From assembly GCF_963860125.1 (NCBI RefSeq), contig NZ_CAWLFA010000001.1:372001-436000 (forward strand): a stretch of DNA of 64,000 nt. Direction: 5' to 3'. Each line of letters opens with the position of its first letter. Position 1 is the stretch's first letter. The DNA comes from Picosynechococcus sp. PCC 7002 (lineage in GTDB: Bacteria; Cyanobacteriota; Cyanobacteriia; Cyanobacteriales; MRBY01). The notes under the pieces were generated by a model. The model made no database searches. It was not told where the DNA came from and worked only from the letters and a program-made list of their open reading frames with translations. Both the position numbers and the translations under genes were made by a program. Below are positions 9,607 to 18,376 of this stretch, in pieces.

Positions 9607-10128
9607 TTATTCGACATCTAGCTGACGGCCATTGCGATCATAAACGAGGATATCCCACTGGCCATTTTCAGCGGCTTCAAAGGCAATTTTAGACCCATCA
9701 GCACTAATGGTTGGATTACGCACTTCTTGGTTTAAGTTATCGGTTAAATTCCGCTTTTGTTCAAACTCGCGATCATAGAGATAAATATCAGATTCGCCGC
9801 GACGATTGACCGCAAAGACAATGTAGCGACCATCTTCAGAAACGGCAGGATGGGAGGCAATTTCATTTAGGGTATTGAGGCCCGGTAACAGAATCGTTTG
9901 CCTGGTGCTGGTATCAAATAGATAGATATCCTGGGAACCATTGCGGTCTGAGGCAAAAACGAGGTAGGGTTCGGCGATCGCCGGGTCAAATTCGAGGGCC
10001 CGACTATTTAAACTGCGGCCACCGGGATCAACGGGAAAATTGACAATGCGCGGATAACCAACGCAGCTCTGGAGCAGCAAACCGAGGCTACCGAGGAAAA
10101 AACTGCGTAGAAAAGAAACATAGCGCAT
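9607..10128 (-). CDS. TolB-like beta-propeller lipoprotein
   Basis: Protein of 173 residues with a lipoprotein signal peptide (hydrophobic core about 6-20, lipobox LLLQSC, Cys22). It has at least three WD40-like TolB/PD40 blades recognisable by the repeats FASDRNGSQDIYLFD, FAVNRRGESDIYLYD and FEAAENGQWDILVYD. It is far shorter than TolB (about 430 residues), so it is a small periplasmic or outer-membrane-facing propeller fragment and not TolB itself; the function is unknown. It is convergent with the restriction-modification gene and divergent from comM. Confidence 0.85.
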   Translation of the reverse strand: MRYVSFLRSFFLGSLGLLLQSCVGYPRIVNFPVDPGGRSLNSRALEFDPAIAEPYLVFASDRNGSQDIYLFDTSTRQTILLPGLNTLNEIASHPAVSEDGRYIVFAVNRRGESDIYLYDREFEQKRNLTDNLNQEVRNPTISADGSKIAFEAAENGQWDILVYDRNGRQLDVE

Positions 10129-10206
10129 AGGTCAAAGGGAAATCAAAGGGCGGGCGATCGCCAATTTTTCTATAATATTGTCCTAACAGCACACTAAAAC
10201 AGAGCC

Positions 10207-11736
10207 ATGCTAGCAAAAATTTGGAGTGCCACCATTGTCGGGGTCGATGCCCTCAGGGTCGGGGTGGAAGTGGATATTTCCGGCGGCTTACCGAAAATGA
10301 TGGTGGTCGGACTGCCGGATACAGCAGTACAAGAATCCCGGGAACGGGTCAAGGCTGCCCTCAAAAATTCTGGCTTCGGCTTCCCTGTGCGCAAAATTTT
10401 AGTCAATCTCACCCCTGCCGATCTCCGCAAGGAAGGCCCTAGTTTTGATCTTCCCATTAGTGTGGGCATTTTGGCCGCGACGGAACAAATTGAAACAACG
10501 CTCCTAGAAGATTTTTTATTCCTGGGGGAAGTGTCCCTCGATGGCACCCTCCGGCCTGTGGCAGGAGTTTTACCGATCGCCGCCGCCGCCCAAAAGTTAG
10601 GGTTTAAGGGGATGGTCGTTCCCACTGCCAACGCCCAGGAAGCAGCAGTCGTAGCGGGTCTAACGGTTTATGGCTGTGGAAATTTAAAGGAAGTGGCGGA
10701 TCTGTTGGGGGCACCCCATGGGCATCAAGCTGTAAAAATCGATATCCGAGAGGCGATCGCCAAAGCCGCCCACCTCGTCCCCGATCTCAAAGATGTCAAA
10801 GGCCAAACCCTAGCCCGTCGCGCCCTGGAGATTGCCGCCGCTGGGGGCCATAATCTCGTTTTTGTGGGGCCACCCGGTAGCGGAAAAACGATGCTGGCTC
10901 GAAGATTACCGGGCATCTTGCCGAAACTGTCCTTCGATGAAGCCCTAGAAGTGTCGCAAATTCATTCCGTCGCTGGTTTACTCAAAGATCGTGGCACATT
11001 GGTAACAGCACGCCCTTTCCGTAGCCCCCACCATTCCGCCTCTGGCCCTTCCCTCGTTGGTGGAGGTAGTTTTCCGCGCCCAGGGGAAATTTCCCTCGCC
11101 CATCGAGGAGTGTTGTTTCTTGATGAACTGACTGAGTTCAAACGTACTGTTTTGGAGTTTTTACGGCAACCCCTCGAAGATGGTTTTGTCACCATTTCCC
11201 GCACCCGCCAGTCAGTGGAATTTCCCGCCCAATTTACCCTCGTTGCCAGCACCAATCCCTGTCCTTGTGGTTATTTTGGCGACCCGATCCAAGCTTGCAC
11301 TTGCAGTCCCCGCGCCCGCGAACAATACTGGGCGAAACTTTCTGGGCCGTTGATGGATCGCATTGATCTCCAGGTAGCGGTCAATCGTCTGAAGCCAGAA
11401 GAAATGATGCAACAGGGTGTCGGTGAAGATTCTCACACCGTCGCAGAACGGGTTAACCAGGCGCGACAGATTGCCCAAGTGCGATTTCAGGATCACCCCC
11501 AAGTGCACTGCAATGCGGAGATGACCACCAAGGATTTGCGGCAACATTGTGGCCTTGACCAAGGTAGTCGTAATTTACTCGAAGGGGCAATCCGTAAGTT
11601 GGGATTATCGGCCCGGGCCATGGATCGGATTCTGAAGGTATCCCGGACAATTGCCGATTTAGCCGCCGCTCCAACCATCCAAACAGTCCACATTGCCGAA
11701 GCGATTCAATACCGCACCATTGACCGAATGCAGTAG
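10207..11736 (+). CDS. comM: YifB/ComM family Mg-chelatase-like AAA+ ATPase
   Basis: AAA+ ATPase of 509 residues, the full length for the family. In naturally transformable bacteria ComM is a hexameric helicase promoting branch migration during integration of incoming DNA, which fits a transformable cyanobacterium. Domains in order: N-terminal ChlI-like domain (about 20-140), AAA core with Walker A GPPGSGKT at about 221-228 and Walker B LFLDELTEF near 302-310, and a C-terminal Mg-chelatase domain (about 400-500). A cysteine group (PCPCGYFGDPIQACTC) lies after the core. The ATG at 10207 is the only good start. Confidence 0.95.
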   Translation: MLAKIWSATIVGVDALRVGVEVDISGGLPKMMVVGLPDTAVQESRERVKAALKNSGFGFPVRKILVNLTPADLRKEGPSFDLPISVGILAATEQIETTLLEDFLFLGEVSLDGTLRPVAGVLPIAAAAQKLGFKGMVVPTANAQEAAVVAGLTVYGCGNLKEVADLLGAPHGHQAVKIDIREAIAKAAHLVPDLKDVKGQTLARRALEIAAAGGHNLVFVGPPGSGKTMLARRLPGILPKLSFDEALEVSQIHSVAGLLKDRGTLVTARPFRSPHHSASGPSLVGGGSFPRPGEISLAHRGVLFLDELTEFKRTVLEFLRQPLEDGFVTISRTRQSVEFPAQFTLVASTNPCPCGYFGDPIQACTCSPRAREQYWAKLSGPLMDRIDLQVAVNRLKPEEMMQQGVGEDSHTVAERVNQARQIAQVRFQDHPQVHCNAEMTTKDLRQHCGLDQGSRNLLEGAIRKLGLSARAMDRILKVSRTIADLAAAPTIQTVHIAEAIQYRTIDRMQ

Positions 11737-11742
11737 CAGGTT

Positions 11743-13467
11743 TTAGGCAATGTCCTCAAGGACAAACCAAGGGGCAGCCTTGTTAATTCTGCCGATCGCC
11801 TGAATTTTTTGGGGAGTCTGCAAATTTCCCAGCCATTGGTGCATCTGGGGATCAAGGGTTACCACCTGAATTGGTTTCGACTGATCAGGTAGGGCGATCG
11901 CATATTGGCAATTACCTTGGGGAAAAATTTCACCGCTGTAGAGTTTTGCCTGGGGTGTGGGTGCTGAGACAAACGGCCTGCGATCGCATAAACCATCCTG
12001 GGGATATTGTTCGGGATGATCGAGGTAAAATCGTTGCCATTTCAGCCATTCGGGATGGTCAGAGGCCAAATTATACAAAGGGATCACTGCTGCGGGCGCG
12101 ACGTTATCCGTCAATAATTTTTCTTGGAGTTGTCGGACATCAATCTCTTTTGGGGCGCACCGATTTTGAATTGCCAGGGCCGCTGCTTGGCCTGCTGCCT
12201 GACCAAGATTGAGTACCAGGGGTTGCAAGCGCGTTGCCCCGTTGGCGATGTGGGAAACGGCGATATTTTTTTCACAGGCAAGCAAATTTTCCACCGTGGC
12301 TGAACACAGAGCCGTGTAGGGGATCGTAAAGGGAGTACCTGTCCAGCGGCCGCCCCAGGGGATCGACTTTGGCATGAGGGGAAACTCAAAGCCCGGATAA
12401 TGGTGGTCATTGGCGTAATTCCCAACGGCGATCGCCTGGACTTCTCCGGCTGAATTTAACGGCAAAGGTGCAACAGTACCTTGGGGTAAAATTTGCTGCT
12501 CCGTAAGAGTTTCTGTCCCGATCAAACGCCGACTTTCCCGGAAATAGGGCATCAGGGCAAAACTGCCGCCGTACAAGTCATGGGGAAAAACGCCCGTCGC
12601 TAGGCCATATTTTCCGCCAGATGCTTGGTAAATGTAATCCGCAAACGCCAAACTGTGGGCCTGGGCTTCCCGATAAAAATTAAGACGTTGCTGGGGATCT
12701 AAAAGGCGATCGCCCCCCAAACCAAAATCATTACCAGCGAGGGGCCAGTTCATCATGTAGTGGCCATTGGGTAAGCCCCCATAATTCAGAAAATGCTCCA
12801 GGCCATATTTTTCCCAAGCCCCTTGGAACGCCGAAAAATCGCCATGGCTAGGCGGTGGCTGCACCCCTTTTTCCTTTAGATAAAAAACCCAGGTGGGCGA
12901 CTGCACCGGGTAGATTTGCGTCATTTCATTTGGGGCAGTGGGAGCGCTGGGTTCCTTAAATTTCTCTGACCAATCCCAACCCCAACGGTGGGGCACATCT
13001 CCTAAGGCAAGTAGATCCCCTAATTCTGTCCCGTCGAAGATAATGTCCGCCTCAATCCAATAATCTGGAAAACGTACCGCACAAAGGCGATCGCCTTGTC
13101 TTTTGACTTCCAGGGGGATCTGTCCCGCAATCCAGGTTAACTGCTGCTCTGCTTTAACCCAATCTGCAAAAATCTCAGCCCCAACTCGCGGCTCAAAAGT
13201 GAACATACTCACCCAACTGTGATCCAAGCCTGCTTGCTGATGTCGCCGTTGTAGCTCCCGGAGAAAAGCGCCCCAAAGTCCCGTCTGCCAGGCCTTGAGT
13301 TCATTGCCATCCGGTGCCGCTACCCCTGCCGCTGTGAGCATCCCCCCCAACCAGGGAAACTCACTCACTAAAATTGTCTCAATTCCTTGTCGCGCACATT
13401 GAATTGCTGCGGCTGTCCCTCCGGTGCCGCCCCCGACCACCAAGACCTGCGTCCGTAAGTTTTCCAT
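11743..13467 (-). CDS. FAD-dependent oxidoreductase
   Basis: Flavoprotein of 574 residues with an N-terminal Rossmann fingerprint VVGGGTGGTAAA at about 10-21. The FAD-dependent family it resembles is annotated only generally, often as xanthan-lyase-like oxidoreductase. A second dinucleotide-contact segment (ACEKNIAVSHIANGATRLQP...LGQAAGQAAA) appears near 395-440. The substrate is unknown. It lies only 6 bp from the convergent comM stop and 39 bp after the LCP gene on the same strand, so it may be co-transcribed with that gene. Confidence 0.85.
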   Translation of the reverse strand: MENLRTQVLVVGGGTGGTAAAIQCARQGIETILVSEFPWLGGMLTAAGVAAPDGNELKAWQTGLWGAFLRELQRRHQQAGLDHSWVSMFTFEPRVGAEIFADWVKAEQQLTWIAGQIPLEVKRQGDRLCAVRFPDYWIEADIIFDGTELGDLLALGDVPHRWGWDWSEKFKEPSAPTAPNEMTQIYPVQSPTWVFYLKEKGVQPPPSHGDFSAFQGAWEKYGLEHFLNYGGLPNGHYMMNWPLAGNDFGLGGDRLLDPQQRLNFYREAQAHSLAFADYIYQASGGKYGLATGVFPHDLYGGSFALMPYFRESRRLIGTETLTEQQILPQGTVAPLPLNSAGEVQAIAVGNYANDHHYPGFEFPLMPKSIPWGGRWTGTPFTIPYTALCSATVENLLACEKNIAVSHIANGATRLQPLVLNLGQAAGQAAALAIQNRCAPKEIDVRQLQEKLLTDNVAPAAVIPLYNLASDHPEWLKWQRFYLDHPEQYPQDGLCDRRPFVSAPTPQAKLYSGEIFPQGNCQYAIALPDQSKPIQVVTLDPQMHQWLGNLQTPQKIQAIGRINKAAPWFVLEDIA

Positions 13468-13506
13468 TAATTTGCTTAGTTGCTAATCGATTCAATTACT
13501 TTCAAA

Positions 13507-14922
13507 TTAATTGGACACAAACGATTCCTGGGATTGTTCCAGCCAATCTTGGCCCACACGGATCGTAAAGTCCGATTCAATTTCGCCGATGGAAGAAGCT
13601 TCAACCCTGCCCGTACCTAGGTTTGCTAGCAGTTGATTCGCCCCAGACACATTTCCCTGTTGGGCAATCACTTGGGTTTGCTCGAGGCGGTCTGGATAAT
13701 CACTCGATAAATAAATATTCGTAAAGCCCTGGGTCTGCAAAAATTCCGACACCTGCCGCGCCATTCCCGGTGAACCAGAGGCATTTTGAATCGCAATGCG
13801 CACGTTTTTCGTTAAAGTGCCATCATTTTCGCCGGGGGCTGACCAGACGGGCGATTCCACCGCGAAAAATTCTGTCATCACCTGATTTTTACCCTGGTCA
13901 GAAATAATCCAGTAACTACGGTTATATTCACCCACGTCACTAAAGCGCCCTGGGAGCATCACCATCTGAAAATTTTCTGGCTCAAGCTGTCGTGAAAAAT
14001 TCATCAATGCCAGCATTTCTTCCCAGGTTAGATTCGTATCAATGTGTTCACGTACTAAACCAATCAGAGCCGGAAGACGGGGAATAATCGCCGGGGATTG
14101 AATTTTTTCCCGGAGCGCTTTGAGGAGTATCTGTTGGCGTTGTACCCGACCAATGTCACCATATTGATCCTGCCGGAAGCGGACAAACTGTTCTGCCTGT
14201 TCTCCATCTAGCACTTGCCAGCCTTTTTCGAGGTTGATCTCTAGGCCCTGGGTCTGGTCTGTGTATTGCATATCCGCTGGGACAAACACATTAACTCCCC
14301 CCACGGCATCAACCAACTCTTTAAAAGTGTCGGTGGTCAAACGCACATAGCGATCAACTGCCACACCATTTAAGGCGTCACTCACAACCTGGGCCGCCAA
14401 CTGACCACCACCGTAGGCATTGGCTTCATTAATTTTTGTAATGCCCACATTGGGAATTCTGACTTGGCTATCCCGGGGGATCGAAAGCATATTGACTTGT
14501 CCCTGTTCTGGCTCGAAGCGAACCAAGAGGATTGTGTCGCTGCGTCCATTAAATTCGGCTTCTGGATTCTCCGTTCCTTCGACGCGATCAACCCCCATCA
14601 CAAGGACATTCACGGGGCGGCCCAAGCTGTAAGTCCCTAATTGCCGTAAACCGTCGGTGGCAAGGCTTCCCAGGGGAGCTGGCAGAAAAGGTAATACCAA
14701 TTGGGCAATGGGGGTATAGACGGCGATCGCCGTGCCTAGGGAAGCGGATAGGAGAATTGTGCCCATAAACCCAACCCCCCATGACAGTCCCCGCACGAAA
14801 GGCGAAAAAACCTTAGACTTTGGCTTATGGCGGCGGGAGAGATTGTGGCGCGGTGATCGAAGAAGCTTCGTGGAGCCTTTGCGGGGATGATCCCCATTCG
14901 TAACTTCCTGACCGTGAACCAT
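13507..14922 (-). CDS. LytR-CpsA-Psr (LCP) family cell-envelope ligase
   Basis: Protein of 471 residues with a basic cytoplasmic N-terminus, one membrane segment (about 50-75), an extracytoplasmic LCP domain (about 105-255) and a C-terminal LytR_C domain (about 375-450). LCP signatures include VLVMGVDR, the GRSDTILL stretch and SIPRDSQVRIP with its conserved Arg/Asp. Family members transfer polyprenyl-phosphate-linked glycopolymers to peptidoglycan; in cyanobacteria the acceptor and polymer are less clear. The start at 14922 gives MVHGQE. It diverges from moeB across 295 bp. Confidence 0.9.
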   Translation of the reverse strand: MVHGQEVTNGDHPRKGSTKLLRSPRHNLSRRHKPKSKVFSPFVRGLSWGVGFMGTILLSASLGTAIAVYTPIAQLVLPFLPAPLGSLATDGLRQLGTYSLGRPVNVLVMGVDRVEGTENPEAEFNGRSDTILLVRFEPEQGQVNMLSIPRDSQVRIPNVGITKINEANAYGGGQLAAQVVSDALNGVAVDRYVRLTTDTFKELVDAVGGVNVFVPADMQYTDQTQGLEINLEKGWQVLDGEQAEQFVRFRQDQYGDIGRVQRQQILLKALREKIQSPAIIPRLPALIGLVREHIDTNLTWEEMLALMNFSRQLEPENFQMVMLPGRFSDVGEYNRSYWIISDQGKNQVMTEFFAVESPVWSAPGENDGTLTKNVRIAIQNASGSPGMARQVSEFLQTQGFTNIYLSSDYPDRLEQTQVIAQQGNVSGANQLLANLGTGRVEASSIGEIESDFTIRVGQDWLEQSQESFVSN

Positions 14923-15217
14923 AAGACCGTTTCTCCTAGGGACTAATACAAAATTATCCCGCTTAGTGAATCCTAAAAGCGACTATACCCTGTCAATATA
15001 ATTTGCCGCAGTGTTGCACAATGCTTTCCTCAAAAAATACCAAGAAATTCGTCAATCGTCGCCTATTCCTGGGCAAAATATTTTCTGCCCAAGGCACAAT
15101 CCCTTAAGCTAACCTAGAATCTAACCCCACAACGCAGTAGACTAAAAGACTGCAATCGTGTTCTTGGTCGTGACCCCAGACCGCAGACTCTAAAACATTT
15201 CCTCAGAACACCCAAAA

Positions 15218-16393
15218 ATGTTAAATCCTAATTTAGACACTATAGAACTAACAAAGGATGACTACGAACGCTATTCACGGCACCTAATCTTGCCGGAAGT
15301 GGGCGTAGATGGACAAAAGAAGCTTAAAGCCGCCAGTGTCCTTTGTATCGGTAGTGGTGGTCTCGGCTCGCCATTACTGCTCTACCTTGCTGCTGCGGGA
15401 ATCGGTCGGATTGGTCTGGTCGATTTCGACATTGTAGATTTTTCTAACCTGCAACGCCAAATCATCCACGGCACCTCCTGGGTTGGCAAGCCCAAAATCC
15501 AATCGGCCAAAAACCGGATCCTGGAAATTAACCCCTTCTGCCAAGTTGATCTCTACGAGACCCAGATTAATTCGAGTAACGCCCTCGACATTATTAAAGA
15601 CTACGACATCGTTGTGGATGGGACTGATAATTTCCCCACCCGTTATCTCACGAACGATGCTTGTGTGCTTTTAAATAAGCCCAATGTCTACGGTTCGATT
15701 TTCCGGTTTGAAGGCCAAGCCACTGTCTTTAACTACGAAGGCGGCCCCAACTACCGCGATCTATATCCCGAACCCCCGCCACCAGGCATGGTGCCATCCT
15801 GTGCAGAGGGTGGTGTCCTCGGTGTATTACCAGGGATTATTGGCACGATCCAAGCCACAGAGACCATCAAGATTATCCTTGGGGCAAAAAATACCCTCAG
15901 TGGCAGACTTTTACTTTTCAATGCCCTCGATATGAAATTCCGGGAATTGAAATTACGTCCCAACCCAGAACGTCCTGTAATCGAAAAATTAATTGATTAC
16001 GAACAGTTTTGTGGCATTCCCCAAGCAAAGGCAGCGGAGGCAGAACAGCAGGCAGCTATGGAAGAAATGACAGTTACAGAACTCAAGGCATTGTTGGACA
16101 GCGGTGCTGATGATTATGTTTTGATCGATGTCCGCAATCCCCATGAATATGACATTGCCCAAATTCCGGGGGCGACCCTGATCCCTCTCCCCGATATTGA
16201 GCAAGGCGATGGGGTTGATCAGGTCAAGGAATTACTGACAGAAGGGAAAAAGTTAATTGCCCACTGTAAAATGGGAGGCCGCTCAGCGAAAGCTCTCGGT
16301 ATTCTCCAGGAAGCAGGCATTACAGGCATCAACGTCAAAGGTGGGATCAAAGCCTGGAGTGAAGAAGTTGATGCTAACGTTCCCTTGTACTAG
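15218..16393 (+). CDS. moeB: Molybdopterin-synthase adenylyltransferase MoeB with rhodanese domain
   Basis: E1-like enzyme of 391 residues. The ThiF/MoeB domain (about 10-255) has the nucleotide loop GSGGLGSP near 47-54 and the D-x-D stretch DFDIVDFSNLQRQ. A C-terminal rhodanese domain (about 285-388) carries the active-site loop HCKMGGRS with Cys350. The fusion can activate the C-terminus of a ubiquitin-like sulfur carrier (MoaD/ThiS) and load it with persulfide sulfur, as in MOCS3/Uba4. It may therefore serve molybdopterin, thiamine or tRNA thiolation; the sequence alone does not decide. Followed by a terminator at 16466-16487. Confidence 0.93.
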   Translation: MLNPNLDTIELTKDDYERYSRHLILPEVGVDGQKKLKAASVLCIGSGGLGSPLLLYLAAAGIGRIGLVDFDIVDFSNLQRQIIHGTSWVGKPKIQSAKNRILEINPFCQVDLYETQINSSNALDIIKDYDIVVDGTDNFPTRYLTNDACVLLNKPNVYGSIFRFEGQATVFNYEGGPNYRDLYPEPPPPGMVPSCAEGGVLGVLPGIIGTIQATETIKIILGAKNTLSGRLLLFNALDMKFRELKLRPNPERPVIEKLIDYEQFCGIPQAKAAEAEQQAAMEEMTVTELKALLDSGADDYVLIDVRNPHEYDIAQIPGATLIPLPDIEQGDGVDQVKELLTEGKKLIAHCKMGGRSAKALGILQEAGITGINVKGGIKAWSEEVDANVPLY

Positions 16394-16465
16394 ACAGTCT
16401 TGGGAATGAGGCTACAGGTTGGAACCACATAAAATCGTTGAAATGATTAATTCATGAAAAACGCG

Positions 16466-16487
16466 CCCGCACCAAGCGGGTTTTTTT
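16466..16487 (+). terminator. Terminator of moeB
   Basis: Stem CCCGC (16466-16470), loop ACCAA, stem GCGGG (16476-16480), followed by seven T. It lies 72 bp after the moeB stop codon. Confidence 0.85.
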
Positions 16488-16513
16488 GTGGGCACAAAAG
16501 CAATAAACCATAG

Positions 16514-16543
16514 AAAAAACCCCTCTTAAATATTACAGAGGGG
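16514..16543 (-). terminator. Terminator of the sigma factor gene
   Basis: On the minus strand, a 7-bp perfect stem (plus CCCCTCT 16520-16526 with AGAGGGG 16537-16543) is followed by six T (plus 16514-16519 are A). It lies 76 bp downstream of the sigma gene stop, back to back with the moeB terminator. Confidence 0.82.
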
Positions 16544-16618
16544 CTACGGGGGCAAAAGCGAAAGGAGGAATAATCTAGGTTGGCGATCGCCAAATCCAGC
16601 AAAGATTAATCTGGGGGA

Positions 16619-17716
16619 TCAATACAGCCAACTTTTGAGGCGACGGGCCACCTGGGGACGCCGTAGCTTACGCATCGCCTTACTTTGGATTTGTCGTACC
16701 CGCTCCCGGGACAGATTAAACATCCCACCCACTTCTTCGAGGGTATGGGGCTGTTCAGAGGAGAGGCCATAGCGGAGGGCAATGACTTCTTTTTCACGGT
16801 CAGTGAGCACGTCACCGAGGACATCCCAAAGTTCTTGGCGCATCATCGCTTCACTCATCCGTTCTTCGGGAAGTTGAAGGCCATCATCTTCGAGGAGATC
16901 AACTAATTCCGTATCTTCGCCTTTACCCACACGGTGGTTCAGGGAGAGAGATTGACGCCGGAGTTGAAGCAGTTGGTGGAGTTGATCAGCGGTAATATCG
17001 AGTTCTTGGGCCAATTCCGCTTCAGTTGGATTCCGTTGCAGGGTTTGTTTGAGCGTCCGTTGGGCTTTTTTGAGTTTATTGAGCTTTTCGACGATGTGGA
17101 TCGGTAAGCGAATTGTCCGGGCATCGTTAGCAATGGTGCGGGTAATCGCCTGGCGAATCCACCAATAGGCATAGGTCGAAAACTTGTAGCCTTTGTTGGG
17201 GTCAAATTTTTCGGCGGCACGGTTAAGGCCGATCGCCCCCTCTTGAATCAGATCCAGGAATGGTACACCCCGGTTGAGATAGCGTTTCGCAATGGAGACC
17301 ACAAGACGCAGATTGGAGCGAATCATCTTCCGCTTCGCCACCCGGCCTTTGTACAGGGCAGAGTTGAGCTGTTTAACTGTTTCGAGGCCAAGGACACTCG
17401 CCCATTCTTCGTTGGTGGGCGATCGCCCTAATTGTTCCTGAAGTTCAAGGCGACGCTCTTCAGCATCATTGAGAAACTTAACACTGTGGGCCAGTTGAAT
17501 TTCTTCGTCTGGCTTGAGGAGGGGGTAGCGGGCCATCTCTTTAAAAAAAGCACCGACAGTATCCTCATTGCGACTACGGACTCCCCGCAAATTTGTGAGT
17601 TCTGTCTCTGAAAATTCCGCTTCAACCATTGAATTGCTCGATTCTAATTCAGTGGCTTGATGGCTATCTTGAGCATACACAGGGTCAAGACTGTTGGTTG
17701 TGGTTGTGTCGAACAT
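16619..17716 (-). CDS. sigC: Sigma-70 family group 2 sigma factor, SigC-like
   Basis: RNA polymerase sigma factor of 365 residues with regions 1.2 (EDTVGAFFKEMARYPLL), 2 (RSNLRLVVSIAKRYLNRG, DLIQEGAIGLNRAAEKFD, FSTYAYWWIRQAI), 3 and 4 (RYGLSSEQPHTLEEVGGMF, SRERVRQI). It lacks the extended region 1.1 of SigA, and its region 1.2 differs from the YLQEIGRIRLL form of SigA and SigB. My recollection is that this is the SigC pattern, hence the symbol with moderate certainty. In cyanobacteria SigC-type factors act in stationary-phase and nitrogen-stress expression. A 660-bp gap to priA carries a 22-bp inverted repeat about 130 bp upstream of the start. Confidence 0.85.
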   Translation of the reverse strand: MFDTTTTNSLDPVYAQDSHQATELESSNSMVEAEFSETELTNLRGVRSRNEDTVGAFFKEMARYPLLKPDEEIQLAHSVKFLNDAEERRLELQEQLGRSPTNEEWASVLGLETVKQLNSALYKGRVAKRKMIRSNLRLVVSIAKRYLNRGVPFLDLIQEGAIGLNRAAEKFDPNKGYKFSTYAYWWIRQAITRTIANDARTIRLPIHIVEKLNKLKKAQRTLKQTLQRNPTEAELAQELDITADQLHQLLQLRRQSLSLNHRVGKGEDTELVDLLEDDGLQLPEERMSEAMMRQELWDVLGDVLTDREKEVIALRYGLSSEQPHTLEEVGGMFNLSRERVRQIQSKAMRKLRRPQVARRLKSWLY

Positions 17717-17848
17717 AATCCTACGAAATAAAGAGTCAGGGGATGTGTGGTGGGAAGCGAGGATTAGCTAAAGAAAAACAAAAATAAGCAGAATTCAATA
17801 CCAAATAATCGTTTATCAGGATGCAGCTAAAACAATTTCAAGGAGCAG

Positions 17849-17870
17849 ACAGTTCATTCTTTAGAACTGT
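17849..17870. promoter_or_regulatory. Perfect inverted repeat, candidate operator of sigC
   Basis: ACAGTTC (17849-17855) and GAACTGT (17864-17870) are exact inverse complements separated by 8 bases. On the minus strand a TATAAC hexamer (17874-17869) abuts it, so a repressor bound here could cover a sigC start site about 130 bp upstream of the coding region. No matching known operator was recognised. Confidence 0.4.
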
Positions 17871-18305
17871 TATACCTGTTTGAGCTCTGGGAATGTAAAT
17901 AAGCTTTTAATAAAAATCAACAATTGCAGCAATTAGTAAAGGTTTCTGGGAAAAATCCGAGACTTTTCTCAGAATTAATGTAGCAGATGGTTGAGTAGAA
18001 TATGGTTTTGTTAAATACAAAATTAAGGTTTTGTTGAGTCAATCTTTTTCCCAGGGAAGTTGTGTAAATTTTTCTTAAATTGCTTGCCAAGCCCAAAAAG
18101 ATCGGCTGCCCATCAAAATAGCTTGACATAGCAGACTGGCGGCATCTGCATTATCAGGGACACTTCTTTTAAGGATTATTTAATGTGATGTAATCCAGGA
18201 AATTTCAAGAAAATTTAGTTTTGATTAGTAAAGATAAACTCTCACAATTTACTTCTTACTTCCCTCTACCCAGAGTTGTATATAGAGAAAAATAATTGCC
18301 CTTAT

Positions 18306-18335
18306 TTGAATTGATAAAAAATCATGGGGTATAGT
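18306..18335 (+). promoter_or_regulatory. Putative promoter of priA
   Basis: TTGAAT (18306-18311), an 18-bp spacer, then TATAGT (18330-18335). It is well placed, about 40 bp before the TTG start of priA. Confidence 0.5.
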
Positions 18336-18376
18336 GCTTTTGCAGTGAGTTTTGGGAATCTTAGGAGATTGGGGAT

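Larger units (their letters stand above)
17717..18376. other. 660-bp intergenic region between the divergent sigC and priA genes
   Basis: AT-rich region without a convincing gene; a 70-codon minus-strand frame at 17917-18129 lacks a protein-like composition. It holds a perfect inverted repeat at 17849-17870 upstream of sigC and a promoter-like sequence at 18306-18335 upstream of priA. A long sigC leader or a small RNA could fit here, but nothing in the sequence proves either. Confidence 0.6.

Noticed and set aside
17917..18129. A 70-codon minus-strand open frame in the sigC-priA gap
   Set aside because: Poor protein-like composition, no Shine-Dalgarno element and no family resemblance.
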